The translations under genes were made by a program, and so were the position numbers. From positions 1 to 52,739 of IMG/VR virus record IMGVR_UViG_3300030104_001024: a stretch of 52,739 nt of DNA. One strand, written 5' to 3'. Positions 1 through 9,234 of the stretch are shown piece after piece; position 1 is the stretch's first letter, and the number at the start of each line of letters is the position of its first letter. This DNA comes from a virus. The notes beneath the pieces were generated by a model. It saw only the letters and a list, made by a program, of their open reading frames with translations. It ran no database searches and was not told the origin of the DNA.

Positions 1-851
1 CCAAAGCCACCAGACCCATCTGCCGCTATAGCTGCTCCAAACCCAGAGGTGCTTATTGTACCAGACGTTGTTCCAAAAAAAACATTACCACTACCATCAA
101 TCCTCATGCGTTCTGCTGTTGTACCATCTATGGCTGTTTGAAATCTTATACTACCATTTTCTGAACCGTTAGAAACATCATCTGCTACTACTTTTATTTG
201 TGCAGGAACAAAGACATTACCCCCATCATCATCAGCATAAAACTGTATTGCCGCTATTTCATCATTGTCAGCAGGAGATGCACTATCTTTTTGAAATCGT
301 AAGAAGGGTGGATTTGCATCTGCATTTGTATCTAATAAAACCAAGCCCGGTCTACTTGCTGTTGAGCTAGTTAAAGTAAGTGTTTGGTCAGACATTTTTG
401 CAAAGTCTGCTCCTGCAATCTTAAAATCTATCTGGTCATCGGTGTCTGCTGTTATTGATGTGTCAGCATCGGCATCTAATATAAGCTCTTGACCATTTAA
501 ATCTAAAGCACCTGACATCGTTGCACCTGTAGTCAGGGCATACCGTGAATCACTATCTGTTCTACTGTAAAAGTTACCAACAGAGAACACATCATACACG
601 ATTATCTCTATGACATCACTTACAGATGCACCTGTAGTTAATACAACAGATGTGCCTGATGTAGCTGTGTAGTCTGTGCCACCACCTTTTAAGAGGACTC
701 CGTTCTGAAACACATCAACAAAATTATTATCTGTATAGGTCAATGTGAGATTGCCTAAGTCAGTGCCAGTGAACGTAGTCTGTCCTGCAGTCGCTGTGTA
801 CTGATAGCGTTGTCTAACACCTGCTGATGGGCTTTTTCCTATATACGGCAT
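1..851 (-). CDS. tail fibre protein, N-terminal part (cut by window edge)
   Basis: The gene starts with ATG at 851 (MPYIGKSPSAGV) and stays open for 283 codons to the left edge. The first roughly 90 residues resemble the N-terminal attachment region of T7-type fibres as found in marine podoviruses (VRQRYQYTATAGQTTF, then FVDVFQNGVLLKGG). The rest is beta-rich with Gly/Ser/Thr/Asp repeats typical of a fibre shaft (for example SGALDLNGQELILDADAD). It is the last gene of the left-hand tail cluster on the minus strand. Its first five residues match those of the fibre gene at 1174-2157. The C-terminal piece is probably the ORF at the other end of the window (52277-52739); joining the ends keeps the frame. 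The role as receptor-binding or shaft fibre is inferred from family and position. Confidence 0.75.
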   Translation of the reverse strand, partial: MPYIGKSPSAGVRQRYQYTATAGQTTFTGTDLGNLTLTYTDNNFVDVFQNGVLLKGGGTDYTATSGTSVVLTTGASVSDVIEIIVYDVFSVGNFYSRTDSDSRYALTTGATMSGALDLNGQELILDADADTSITADTDDQIDFKIAGADFAKMSDQTLTLTSSTASRPGLVLLDTNADANPPFLRFQKDSASPADNDEIAAIQFYADDDGGNVFVPAQIKVVADDVSNGSENGSIRFQTAIDGTTAERMRIDGSGNVFFGTTSGTISTSGFGAAIAADGSGGF

Positions 852-855
852 TTAG

Positions 856-1134
856 TTATCCTATTTTTGATGCGTCATCTCTTGCTTTACGATTCTTGTA
901 GTCACTTCGTGCAAGAACTAATTTTACAAAGTCAGCTTGGTTGCTTGGGATTGAGTCAGTAAAAGAACTGTCGTTCATCAACTTAGTTGTCCACTCAGAT
1001 TGCATTCTTTTCCAAGCGTTGTTTATTTTTCCTGTCATTGCGTCTTGCACCCATGTGTTTATATCAAGCAAGTCATTGTTTAATATAGACTGTTGAGTGT
1101 CATCGACTTCAATTGTTAGTGTAAGTTTTGCCAT
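856..1134 (-). CDS. small conserved phage protein of unknown function between fibre genes
   Basis: A 92-residue, mainly helical, charged protein (MAKLTLTIEVDD...). A very strong ribosome binding site (AAAGGAGGTAAC) lies directly before the ATG, so translation should be efficient. It sits between two tail-fibre genes, with only four bases before the next start. No enzymatic motif is visible. The position suggests a fibre-associated or structural accessory protein, but this is only context; proteins of this appearance are seen in other marine podoviruses without a known role. Confidence 0.6.
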   Translation of the reverse strand: MAKLTLTIEVDDTQQSILNNDLLDINTWVQDAMTGKINNAWKRMQSEWTTKLMNDSSFTDSIPSNQADFVKLVLARSDYKNRKARDDASKIG

Positions 1135-1173
1135 TGTTACCTCCTTTAAGATATGTTATTTCGCATTGGCATA

Positions 1174-2157
1174 TTAGGCTACTAGAAATATTGATAAATA
1201 AGTCTCAGCATAGATATCTGTTGTATTAGTAGAGCCTTGAACAAGAACTTTTACAATAGCTGTGTCACTAGCATCCATGTCTGCTAAAACAGTAAAAGGG
1301 AACGTATCATAAACTGGAGAAGAGTCATATTTATCTGGGTCTACTGTTGTATTATAAGTTCTATTTGATGTTTGAATGGCATATTGATAATAATCAGCAC
1401 CTGTTGGCTGTCCACCTATCGTAGCTTGTACACCTATAAAATACCTTCCAGTAACAGGAGCAGTAAAAGTGTAAGTAGAATTATTAAAATCTGCATTTTG
1501 GTCAAATACTTCTGTAGCAAATGGAATAGTATATAAACTACCTGCTGAAATGTTGGATTGTAAACTAGAAACTTTTGCTTGCACAGCAGGTTGATTTTCC
1601 ATTGTAATAATCTTGTTACTATCTACCTTTATAGCTTGAGAGTTACCAATGTTAATAAAGAGACTTTGACCACTTGATGAATTTATTTGTGTCCCACCTG
1701 ATGCAGTTTGCAGTATTGCGTAATTAAGATTACTACCTGTGCTTAAATCTCTATGTTGAAAAGACGCATGGTCACTGGCTTGGATAGTATTACCAATTCT
1801 CCCCCTACCTATTACTATATTAGAGTCTTCATCATCAAATACAGAAAAAGAGGAAGACAGTTGACTGCCTACAATGCTACCTGCAGGTGCTGTTACTGTT
1901 TGTTGTGCAGAACCCAAGAACACCACATAACATGAGTCTGTACTTGCTACTGCTTCAGAGAATGTAATTGTTGTGCCAGACGCTGTGTAAGACTTACCAG
2001 AGCCTTCTTCCTGTTTTACGTTGTTGATATACACAAGAAGCTCTTTGCCGTTTGCTACGGCTCTATCAAGCGTATAGCCTGTGCTACCGTCACCTGTTAT
2101 GGTTTGTGTGGCAAACGCTTGAAACTGCGTTGCTAAATCATTTCCAATGTAAGGCAT
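1174..2157 (-). CDS. tail fibre / adhesin with C1q-like C-terminal domain
   Basis: 327 residues. The N-terminus (MPYIGNDLATQFQAFATQ, then LLVYINNVKQEEG) is of the same attachment type as the neighbouring fibre at 1-851, so both may dock on the same tail site. The middle is a Ser/Gly/Gln-rich shaft. The last roughly 140 residues look like a C1q/TNF-type jelly-roll head: a buried aromatic/Asn pattern around FDQNADFNNSTYTFTAPVTG and RYFIGVQATIGG. C1q-like heads are common receptor-binding tips in phages. It lies in the tail cluster with 8 bases to the upstream gene. The receptor is unknown, and the C1q call rests on motif appearance only. Confidence 0.65.
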   Translation of the reverse strand: MPYIGNDLATQFQAFATQTITGDGSTGYTLDRAVANGKELLVYINNVKQEEGSGKSYTASGTTITFSEAVASTDSCYVVFLGSAQQTVTAPAGSIVGSQLSSSFSVFDDEDSNIVIGRGRIGNTIQASDHASFQHRDLSTGSNLNYAILQTASGGTQINSSSGQSLFINIGNSQAIKVDSNKIITMENQPAVQAKVSSLQSNISAGSLYTIPFATEVFDQNADFNNSTYTFTAPVTGRYFIGVQATIGGQPTGADYYQYAIQTSNRTYNTTVDPDKYDSSPVYDTFPFTVLADMDASDTAIVKVLVQGSTNTTDIYAETYLSIFLVA

Positions 2158-2165
2158 TGTTACTC

Positions 2166-2492
2166 CTATGTACTGATTGCGTCAACAACAGATACCCAAA
2201 CATCTGCAGAACTTGCTGTGTCACTCTTAACCTTGAGTGCGTCACCACTTTGCATCACTATCTTTGCACCACCATCTAAGACTTGCAAAGAAGAGCCAAC
2301 AGGAATGGGAGCATCTTTAACAAGATGTATATCATTTGAGCCATCGTTTATGTACACTTCAACATTTATCTGTGAAGTTGCTACATTAGCTACCATGATT
2401 CCCACTATTGCATCGTCTGAGTTTGCTGTACGTAGTGTTGCTGCACTTGTTCCTACAGCGTTTGATGTGTTTCTTTCAAAATCTTGTGCCAT
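2166..2492 (-). CDS. small beta-rich structural protein, unknown
   Basis: 108 residues, Ala/Ser/Val/Asp-rich, with alternating hydrophobic residues suggesting a single beta-sandwich (INVEVYINDGSNDIHLVKD, IPVGSSLQVLDGGAKIVM). It lies between the large fibre and the C1q-like fibre, on the same strand with short spacers, so a minor tail or fibre-associated virion protein is likely. This wording (IPVGSS..VLDGGAKIV..GD.L) recurs in marine phage proteins of unknown function. There are no catalytic motifs. Confidence 0.6.
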   Translation of the reverse strand: MAQDFERNTSNAVGTSAATLRTANSDDAIVGIMVANVATSQINVEVYINDGSNDIHLVKDAPIPVGSSLQVLDGGAKIVMQSGDALKVKSDTASSADVWVSVVDAIST

Positions 2493-2506
2493 TTATCTTT
2501 CTCCAA

Positions 2507-4933
2507 TCATAAGGCTATTGCCATAGCTGTGGCAAAGCCCTTAGTTGCTTTTGCATCTAGCTGTGTCTGTATTGCTGATGTTACACCGTTTACATAACCT
2601 ATCTCTGTTGAGGTAGTTGTTGCTGCTGATACATCACCACTACCGTCAGATACTAATGCTCTTGATGCTGTTAAGTTTTCCATCTTGCTAAACTCTAGTG
2701 CTGCAGAAGCATTTACATCAGCATTTACTATAACACCACTGCCTATTGCAGCCGTTCCACTAGAGATGGTTATGTCACCACTTATACCACTTTCAATGTA
2801 CGTTGCCACTCTTGACATGGCAGACTTTCTGTTTGTGCCACCTGCACCGTTGTCAACAACTATTAGGTCAGCATCTACTAATGCTTCACCTATATCTGTA
2901 CCACCGTCTATCTCTAATGCACTCAGAGCTACTTTACCTGCTGTGCTTATAGTGGCAAGTTTAGTATCTGCTATAGCTGCACTAGACTTGATGTCTGCGT
3001 TTACAATATTTGTAATAGTGTTGTTGTCAGAATCTATTGACTTGTTTGTTAGTGTAGCAGTAGACGCTGTTGATACTAAGTCAACGTCACCACCTGTGCT
3101 TGGCAGTGTTAGTGTGTTAGATGCACTCTCTGAGTGTGGTGCAGCCTGTAGTGCTTGTGCGTGAGCATTGCCTGACTCACAGTAAAACTTTATCTGTGAC
3201 CTTGAACCTGAGTTCTTTAGGTCAATCAATCCTGACTCAACACCTACGTTACCATCAAGTAAAACCTGACCACTTCCCTTTGGTGTCAGCTTCAAGCTAA
3301 TATTTGTATCACCACCTGTTGCAGATATTTCAGGTGCGTTACCTGTTGCAGCATTTGTTACATCAATCTGATTGACAGCAGATGCTGTGGTCTGAAAGAT
3401 TATCTGCTCATTACCATTCTCGTCTGCAATAAAGTGAGCATCATCTATGAGTATGTTGTGACTGTTGGTGTCAAGGTTGCCACCTAACTGTGGAGATGTA
3501 TCTGCCACAACATCTGTGATACCACCAAGAGCAGAAGATATAGATGCAAGTGTTGTCTTTCTTAATGCACTAGCAGACGCATCATGTATAAGTATAACGT
3601 CATTAGATGTATCAAGAGATGTTTCAGCAGTTTGTCCTGTTATAACATTTGCATTTAGCATAGCAGTTTCAACAGCGTTGTTAGCAATTGTTACTGCACC
3701 ATTTGCTGCTATGGTTACGTCACCTGATACAGCTACAGGGTTGAAGTTAGTTCCGTCAGCAACCATAATGTGACCACTGGTGTTCGTACCCATAGTGAGA
3801 TCATCACCACTTATTGTCAAGTCACCTGCTATGGTTACAGCACCATCTGCTAGTGTAATTAAGTCTGTGTCATCTGTGTGACCAATGGTTGTTCCATTTA
3901 TTACAACGTCATCAATGTCTAGTGAGCCACCTGTAATAAGCCCTGTGGTTGTTATTGTAGATGAGCCTGTGTCTATTGTGCCAAAGCCAGAAGTAATGCT
4001 ACCACTATTTAATGCACCAACAGTTGTGGCTGCAGTGGTTACAAGGTTTGGCATTGCTGTTATTTCATCGTCAAAGTATGCAGCAAGGTCAGTTACAGCA
4101 ACCTGCTTCATTGTTCCTGCATCGTTAAACACAACTCTGTCTGCATCTGCAACTGTTGTAGAAGTAGCAGAAGTATCGCCATCCATTATGTTAAGCTCAG
4201 TGGCAGTAGCTGTAACACCGTCCAAGATATTAAGCTCTGCAGCTGTAGCAGATATTGCTGTACCGTTGAAGTCAATAGCGTCTAAGTAGGCAACACCATC
4301 TATGTATATATCTTTCCACTGCTTACTTGAAGAGCCAAGATCATGTGTGTCATCATCGTCAGGTATAATGTCAGAGTCTACTTCACCACCAAACACGATA
4401 TTGTCTGTGTTGGCATCTCCTAGTGTAAGTGTACCACCGTTGAATGTAGTTGTTCCTGTAACAGTAAGGTTGCCACCTATACCTAAGTTACCTGAAATGT
4501 CAGCGTTACCATTGATGTCTATGGTCGTTGCGGCTATCTGTACTTCTGTGTCAGCTACAATGTCTAGCTGTCCGTCTGTGCTAGAGTTAAGATATATAGC
4601 TGTGTCACGGAACTGTAGCTTCTCTGTAGACGCTACAAGTATGTCATCAGAGAACTCAAAGTAATCTTCATCTTCCATCCACTTGAGTACACCATCATTT
4701 GACTCACCATCAAAGGTTACAGTAATGTCTGTACCTGCAGTGCCATCCCCAAAGGTTAGAGATGTGCCAAGTAGTTTTGTGATAGGACCACCTTCGGCTG
4801 TAGTGCCGTCATGTGTGTGTCCTGTTGAGGCTGCAAAGGCGGCTAATAACTGATTAAACTCATCATTAGTATGGGCAGCCGTTATAACATCACCGTCACT
4901 ATACGTAGACTGTCTTGTGTATGTTGCTCCCAT
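2507..4933 (-). CDS. large repetitive tail fibre protein
   Basis: 808 residues. The N-terminus (MGATYTRQSTYSDGDVITAAHTNDEFNQLL, with a following GHTHDGTTAEGGPI) is the classic start of a marine phage fibre family. The body is a long series of beta-helix-like repeats rich in Thr, Gly, Asn and Asp: AELNILDGVTATATELNIMDG, GNADISGNLGIGGNLTVTG, and repeated TLADGAVTIAGDLTISG-type units. The C-terminal region has further Ser/Ala/Gly repeats and ends in a short helix (IQTQLDAKATKGFATAMA). It directly follows the nozzle-like gene at 4934-6466. The expected role is host recognition as a trimeric fibre on the virion. No endosialidase or depolymerase motif is visible. Confidence 0.8.
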   Translation of the reverse strand: MGATYTRQSTYSDGDVITAAHTNDEFNQLLAAFAASTGHTHDGTTAEGGPITKLLGTSLTFGDGTAGTDITVTFDGESNDGVLKWMEDEDYFEFSDDILVASTEKLQFRDTAIYLNSSTDGQLDIVADTEVQIAATTIDINGNADISGNLGIGGNLTVTGTTTFNGGTLTLGDANTDNIVFGGEVDSDIIPDDDDTHDLGSSSKQWKDIYIDGVAYLDAIDFNGTAISATAAELNILDGVTATATELNIMDGDTSATSTTVADADRVVFNDAGTMKQVAVTDLAAYFDDEITAMPNLVTTAATTVGALNSGSITSGFGTIDTGSSTITTTGLITGGSLDIDDVVINGTTIGHTDDTDLITLADGAVTIAGDLTISGDDLTMGTNTSGHIMVADGTNFNPVAVSGDVTIAANGAVTIANNAVETAMLNANVITGQTAETSLDTSNDVILIHDASASALRKTTLASISSALGGITDVVADTSPQLGGNLDTNSHNILIDDAHFIADENGNEQIIFQTTASAVNQIDVTNAATGNAPEISATGGDTNISLKLTPKGSGQVLLDGNVGVESGLIDLKNSGSRSQIKFYCESGNAHAQALQAAPHSESASNTLTLPSTGGDVDLVSTASTATLTNKSIDSDNNTITNIVNADIKSSAAIADTKLATISTAGKVALSALEIDGGTDIGEALVDADLIVVDNGAGGTNRKSAMSRVATYIESGISGDITISSGTAAIGSGVIVNADVNASAALEFSKMENLTASRALVSDGSGDVSAATTTSTEIGYVNGVTSAIQTQLDAKATKGFATAMAIAL

Positions 4934-6466
4934 TTATCTTCTAGCTCCTGTTTGATATTCCATTTGAAATCCCCTAAGTGCGTAAGGGGCTGTTGTTCCG
5001 TTGTCATCTACTCGTAAGGCTACTGTAAATCCTGATCCTTCTACTGACTGCCTTAACAAAGGCTCTGACTGTCCACCATATGTTGCTGTTCCGTAAACTC
5101 CTGTGCCGTATACAGCCACAATGTCACTAGCTGTAAGAGAGTAGGCTGCAGGTCTTGGTGCGTTTGGGTCTTCATAGTCGTACCTAAGAAACATATCAGC
5201 ACTAATAGAAGACTCTGGTTTGTAGCTTACGAGAACACGGTGCATATGCTTTCGTATACCCGGATCTCCAAAACTTAGGTCAGGACTTCTGTACTTACCC
5301 CCTACGGCTGTGCCATCAAAGTCATTACCTGATTCTTGTCTGTACACATATCCACCATCACCACCGTGTATAACTATTGTTTCTGTTGCTGTAGTCACAG
5401 TGTCTGTTGATGTAGGTCGTATCCCTTTTATGTTAGCAAACTCAAAAGACTGTCCTCTTAGTGAGGTGAGCACCCCCTCTGTTGTAGCTTGTAAAACACC
5501 TGACTTTGTGAAGAACACTCTGTACTGTGTTTTGTTTGGTATCACTAAAGATCTAAACCCACTAGCATTTGCTATATTAGTGTTAAACACAGACTGCACA
5601 GGAGTGCTTATAGTACCAAGTTCAACGTCACCAATTCTTGCTGTACCTGCAACGGTTCTTAGTCCGTCTGGTGCAAGAAATATTAAATCACCTGCAAATT
5701 CCTGTATTGTCTGTCCGTTTACACATCCTATGTTTCTAGTAACAGGCACTACAGCAAAGTTACTTGACGATGTTCCTGACAGTTTGAATATTCTGTCTTG
5801 GCAAAACACAAACAAATCCTCACGGAAAACTTTCAGACCTGTTATAGTGTCGTCTACTTTGAAGCTACCTGCACCACTGCCTGTTGCAAAGTTATCTTCA
5901 TCAAACGGTACGCTAAATACAACCTCTTGTTTGTTATTAGCCATACCTGCGTAAAACATATGGTCTTTAAATACGGCTACAAATTTTGCCCCTGTTACAG
6001 CAGTGCTGACTTCTCCACCACCTGCTGATGTAACATCTGTAGCTGCAAACGATGTATTAAATACTGTAGGTGCGTTATTTCCGTCTGCAACTATAAGCTT
6101 GTCATTACCATCAAAGTTAAATCTTTCAAAAGTATACACACCTGCACTTGTTCTACCTGTATCTCTCTCTGTCCAAGAACCACTTCCTGCTGTGGCTGTG
6201 TGTATCTTTGTACCCCTTGCTGCAACTATTGTACCATTAAATATACAAGAAAGCAAGACTTCTTCTGTAGATGCACTCGTTATTGGTACTATATTAGTAT
6301 TATACTTAGCAAAACCGTTTATTCTTCTGTATCCACCATTAATGTCAGGCTCAAAGTTTACAAGTTCTATTGCCTCACCGGGTTGCATAGCAAAGGTAGA
6401 TTTATTTAGAACTAAACCTCCCTGTAGTGGAAATACGGCAGGGCTTGTCTGCGATAGATCAGGCAT
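4934..6466 (-). CDS. tail tube / nozzle-like protein (T7 gp12 position)
   Basis: 510 residues, beta-rich. The start (PLQGGLVLNKSTFAMQPGEAIELVNFEPD) and the following GGYRRINGFAKY are typical of propeller-like tail-hub or tail-stabilising proteins of podoviruses. Repeated blades appear as VEKVFDNTSF-like units: VLLSCIFNGTIVAARGTKI, DKLIVADGNNAPTVFN, FVAVFKDHMFYAGM, LFVFCQDRIFKLSG and LIFLAPDGLRTVAG. It lies directly after the adaptor-like gene (6468-7397) and before the long fibre, the same order as T7 gp11-gp12-fibre. A role as the tubular nozzle for DNA exit is inferred from order and fold pattern; sequence identity to T7 gp12 is not apparent by eye. Confidence 0.65.
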   Translation of the reverse strand: MPDLSQTSPAVFPLQGGLVLNKSTFAMQPGEAIELVNFEPDINGGYRRINGFAKYNTNIVPITSASTEEVLLSCIFNGTIVAARGTKIHTATAGSGSWTERDTGRTSAGVYTFERFNFDGNDKLIVADGNNAPTVFNTSFAATDVTSAGGGEVSTAVTGAKFVAVFKDHMFYAGMANNKQEVVFSVPFDEDNFATGSGAGSFKVDDTITGLKVFREDLFVFCQDRIFKLSGTSSSNFAVVPVTRNIGCVNGQTIQEFAGDLIFLAPDGLRTVAGTARIGDVELGTISTPVQSVFNTNIANASGFRSLVIPNKTQYRVFFTKSGVLQATTEGVLTSLRGQSFEFANIKGIRPTSTDTVTTATETIVIHGGDGGYVYRQESGNDFDGTAVGGKYRSPDLSFGDPGIRKHMHRVLVSYKPESSISADMFLRYDYEDPNAPRPAAYSLTASDIVAVYGTGVYGTATYGGQSEPLLRQSVEGSGFTVALRVDDNGTTAPYALRGFQMEYQTGARR

Positions 6467-6467
6467 A

Positions 6468-7397
6468 TTAGTTTAATGCTCCTGAGCTAAAGTATCCTGT
6501 AGGTTGTTGTATCATTGTTGAACGCACATACTCATACTTATTTACTAATAAACTTTGCATATTTTTTATGCCTTGTTCAAATCTTTCAAAGTTAAGCTGA
6601 TACTGTGTTGTTTCTCCTCTGTACTGATAGACGTAAGCAGTAGCTCCATCTATTATTACAGGATCAAATCGTGCAGGTATCGTTGTTGTGCTGTCTTGTG
6701 CAGAGAGATCTGTCGGAAAAGCAAAGTAGTCATACTTTAATGTGTAGGCTCTGTTAGGAAAAGGGAACAAAAGAAAGTTGTTATCTAATGTTCTAACTAT
6801 AAATCTAGGTACAGAACCCTTATCAAACTGTGCTACCTGAGTGGCATTATCATGTGTAGCAGCCGTTGTACTGTTAGCACCTCTTGTGCATCCTGTTAGC
6901 GTGTTAGTGCTAATACCTGTATATGTTATTTCTTCGTTTTCTATAAAAATAGTTCCAGTGCTACTAAAGCCTGTGGAACTTGTAATGTCTATCTCTGTTT
7001 CAGTAGCATCTAATGCTTCTGCTAGTGTTGTTGTTACTATCTCGTCTTCTTGTGTTACGTTTTCTCTGTTTATATAATCATTGTACTGCAGTATAGTTAA
7101 GTTTGCACCTGATGAACCTATCGTACTATCCTTAACTATTCTAGCTGTATTGTAATCTACATGCTTTGCATCATCAGGTATACTGTATCTAACCGTTCCC
7201 GGAGATAATGTTTGTGACTTAGTAGTATGATTAAATGGATATTGAAACTCTCTTTGATTTATATATCGTATTGATTCATTGACAGCGTTTTGTGCTTGTA
7301 TCTGTATACCTCTCGCGCTAGAGAAGTTTGAAGAGGTGAGTTGCACTTCGTTTAATCTTGCTAATACACTATTTGTTAATGATAAAAAAGTTGCCAT
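6468..7397 (-). CDS. head-tail adaptor / tail tubular protein A-like
   Basis: 309 residues. The helical N-terminal part (FLSLTNSVLARLNEVQL, AQNAVNESIRYINQREFQYPFNH) and the C-terminal part (FDPVIIDGATAYVYQYRGE, helical tail) are typical of podoviral gatekeeper or tail tubular A proteins, which ring the portal. Between them, about residues 120-190, sits an extra beta domain with the phage motif IENEEITYTGI ... GCTRGANSTTAATHDN, a module found in diverse virion proteins. The order capsid - decoration - adaptor - nozzle - fibre supports the assignment. The function is inferred, not proven by motif. Confidence 0.65.
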   Translation of the reverse strand: MATFLSLTNSVLARLNEVQLTSSNFSSARGIQIQAQNAVNESIRYINQREFQYPFNHTTKSQTLSPGTVRYSIPDDAKHVDYNTARIVKDSTIGSSGANLTILQYNDYINRENVTQEDEIVTTTLAEALDATETEIDITSSTGFSSTGTIFIENEEITYTGISTNTLTGCTRGANSTTAATHDNATQVAQFDKGSVPRFIVRTLDNNFLLFPFPNRAYTLKYDYFAFPTDLSAQDSTTTIPARFDPVIIDGATAYVYQYRGETTQYQLNFERFEQGIKNMQSLLVNKYEYVRSTMIQQPTGYFSSGALN

Positions 7398-7420
7398 TCA
7401 CCCTTGTCCCAATAATGTAA

Positions 7421-7440
7421 GGGGCAAGTTGCCCTGCCCC
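7421..7440. terminator. GC-rich stem-loop between late genes (attenuator-like)
   Basis: In the 57-base gap between 7397 and 7455 there is an inverted repeat, GGGGCA (7421-7426) and TGCCCC (7435-7440), with an 8-base loop. An overlapping palindrome, GGGCAA-G-TTGCCC, gives a second fold. On the minus-strand transcript it lies after the capsid/decoration genes, but the following bases are not a good U-run, so partial termination or mRNA protection is more likely than full termination. Confidence 0.4.
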
Positions 7441-7454
7441 AAACAATAAGTAGT

Positions 7455-7985
7455 TTAAGCTAAGAAGTCTCTATCGACTTCGGTTGCCTTGTCTACTGCA
7501 CCGTGGTCATTACAGTTAATGACTGTTGCGTAGACTCGTAACCTACCTGTAGCTGCTGCAGCCCCTGCAATCGTACAATCAATCGTATCAGCAGTGCCGA
7601 TGAATTGAGTGTAAGTTGAGGCGGCTGAACCTACTACTGTGTTGGTTTGTCCGTTAGAACCTGCAGCACAGAACCCTGTTGATGTGATGTCAGCACCATC
7701 AATGATGTCGTCACCTCCACCAAAGTCCATGTCCAAAGTACAGCTTGAAGTAAAAGCTGCCATAACTTCAGCACCTGCGTTCAACACTAACGTACCTGCA
7801 GGAATCTCAAGCATTTGAAAGACATCTCCGTTAGCAATAGTGTTACCTGCTGCTATAAGAGCGTCAATATCCAAATACTCTTGGATTGTTCGCACATGAT
7901 GCGTTCCTGCGTTTGAAGGTAGTTGTGCAATAGAGTCAGCACCAACACCAGTGGTTGATTTTGCTGTTAAGTCAAAAGTTGCCAT
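7455..7985 (-). CDS. putative capsid decoration / minor head protein
   Basis: 176 residues, beta-rich and Ala/Gly/Thr-rich, without catalytic motifs. It directly follows the major capsid gene (14-base gap) and precedes the adaptor, a position often held by head decoration or cement proteins. The sequence includes VFQMLEIPAGTLVLNAGAEV and LDMDFGGGDDIIDGADI, a pattern common in marine phage proteins that follow the capsid gene. A GC-rich stem-loop lies after its stop codon, which may set the high-level end of the capsid transcript. The decoration role is inferred from position only. Confidence 0.55.
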   Translation of the reverse strand: MATFDLTAKSTTGVGADSIAQLPSNAGTHHVRTIQEYLDIDALIAAGNTIANGDVFQMLEIPAGTLVLNAGAEVMAAFTSSCTLDMDFGGGDDIIDGADITSTGFCAAGSNGQTNTVVGSAASTYTQFIGTADTIDCTIAGAAAATGRLRVYATVINCNDHGAVDKATEVDRDFLA

Positions 7986-7999
7986 ATTAGTACCCTCCC

Positions 8000-9070
8000 T
8001 TACGCTGCGTTATATTTAGCAGTCACGATAGCTTCTGGTCGAAGTATCTTTCTGCCATATAAGTGCATACCACGAACAATGTCAGCAAAGCTGTCAGGGT
8101 CACGATATGTTTCAGTTTTGCTAAGTTGTTCAGCAGTCGCAACAGCAGAACCATGACCTGCAACAAGAACACCAAAGTTTGAGTTTTGGTTAGCTGTTCC
8201 AGTTGTGGCAGGACCTGTACCAACAGAAGGCAGGTTGCTAGACACGTAAAGTCTAAAGCCTGACAAGTTTGTTAGTGCAAGACCGTTTTTAAGTTCGGCT
8301 GCGTTGAAGTCAGCGTTAACTAGCTTGGAGTTTTCGTCACCTAATAGCTCCATGAATACAGGGTCAACAACTAACCATCTATCCTGAGAATCAACTTGCT
8401 GTTGGTTTAACAGTCTGCTCATTCTGTTGATAAGCACCATTGGTGTAATACCTGCTGTAGAAACTGCAGTTGCACCCGGAGCTTGTGTTTGGATAGGGAT
8501 AGAGTGATCCCCTGCTGAAGAAGTAGTAATGCTACCAAAGGAGCTTTTGATTAACTTCATTGAAGAAAGAAGTTCGTCAGATCCTGCAGTGCTTACTGCT
8601 TTTGTGCCGTTAACTTGGTCGTTTACTGCACCTGCATTTGAACTTAACGCAGACTGTTTGTAACCTGCCATGTAACCAAGAACTTCTTGGTCGTAGTTGT
8701 CAGCAAGTCTGTAAGCAGCCCTGTCAGTTGCAAGTTGCATAAAATTCACATGACTGTGAGCTTCCTCGATGTCGTCCATTTTAAAAGCGTAGTAGTTAGC
8801 TTTGTCAACGACAAGTTGGAAGTCTTCGTCATCCAAATCTTGTGCAGTTACATGTGTACCTCGTGCGTACTGTTTGACTGAAATTTCAGGCTCTTTAATA
8901 ATTCGAACTGTATCACCTTGGTTAGAAATTTCACCAAAGTAGTCAGAATTAGTAATGTCACCCACAACAGTCGATTTACGAAACGCAAGCTGTACTTGTT
9001 TCGAATAGATTATTGGCGAAAAATTACCATTAGGTAAATTGCCATAACCTGACGTTGTTTGAAATGCCAT
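8000..9070 (-). CDS. major capsid protein (HK97-like fold expected)
   Basis: 356 residues. The N-terminal region (SPIIYSKQVQLAFRKSTVVGDI) followed by GDTVRIIKEPEISVKQYARG and then LDDEDFQLVVDKANYYAFKMDD is the recognisable start of podoviral HK97-fold capsid proteins of the P22/N4-like marine type. The C-terminal part has DRWLVVDPVFMELLGDE and ends in FADIVRGMHLYGRKILRPEAIVTAKYNA, also typical. It has a strong ribosome binding site (AGGAGG, 8 bases before ATG) and its own consensus promoter upstream (9235-9262), fitting the most abundant virion protein. The scaffold lies just upstream at 9270-10166. Confidence 0.85.
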   Translation of the reverse strand: MAFQTTSGYGNLPNGNFSPIIYSKQVQLAFRKSTVVGDITNSDYFGEISNQGDTVRIIKEPEISVKQYARGTHVTAQDLDDEDFQLVVDKANYYAFKMDDIEEAHSHVNFMQLATDRAAYRLADNYDQEVLGYMAGYKQSALSSNAGAVNDQVNGTKAVSTAGSDELLSSMKLIKSSFGSITTSSAGDHSIPIQTQAPGATAVSTAGITPMVLINRMSRLLNQQQVDSQDRWLVVDPVFMELLGDENSKLVNADFNAAELKNGLALTNLSGFRLYVSSNLPSVGTGPATTGTANQNSNFGVLVAGHGSAVATAEQLSKTETYRDPDSFADIVRGMHLYGRKILRPEAIVTAKYNAA

Positions 9071-9234
9071 AATAAATCCTCCTATAAAAGTTGTTATGAC
9101 GTTAATATAACAAACTTACGATTATAGAGGCTACGCTTTTTTAGAGTTGCAATAATGTTTGATTACATGATTTCAAACAGATTGGGTCTATACTTGTCGT
9201 AGGTAGTCAGACAATCTATTGTTTGTACGTGTTA

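Noticed and set aside
5310-5954. Long plus-strand ORF opposite the nozzle gene (214 codons)
   Set aside because: It is the reverse shadow of a well-supported beta-rich protein, has low-complexity Ser/Pro/Val content and no ribosome site. The same holds for 2685-3164, 3885-4289 and 6003-6476.
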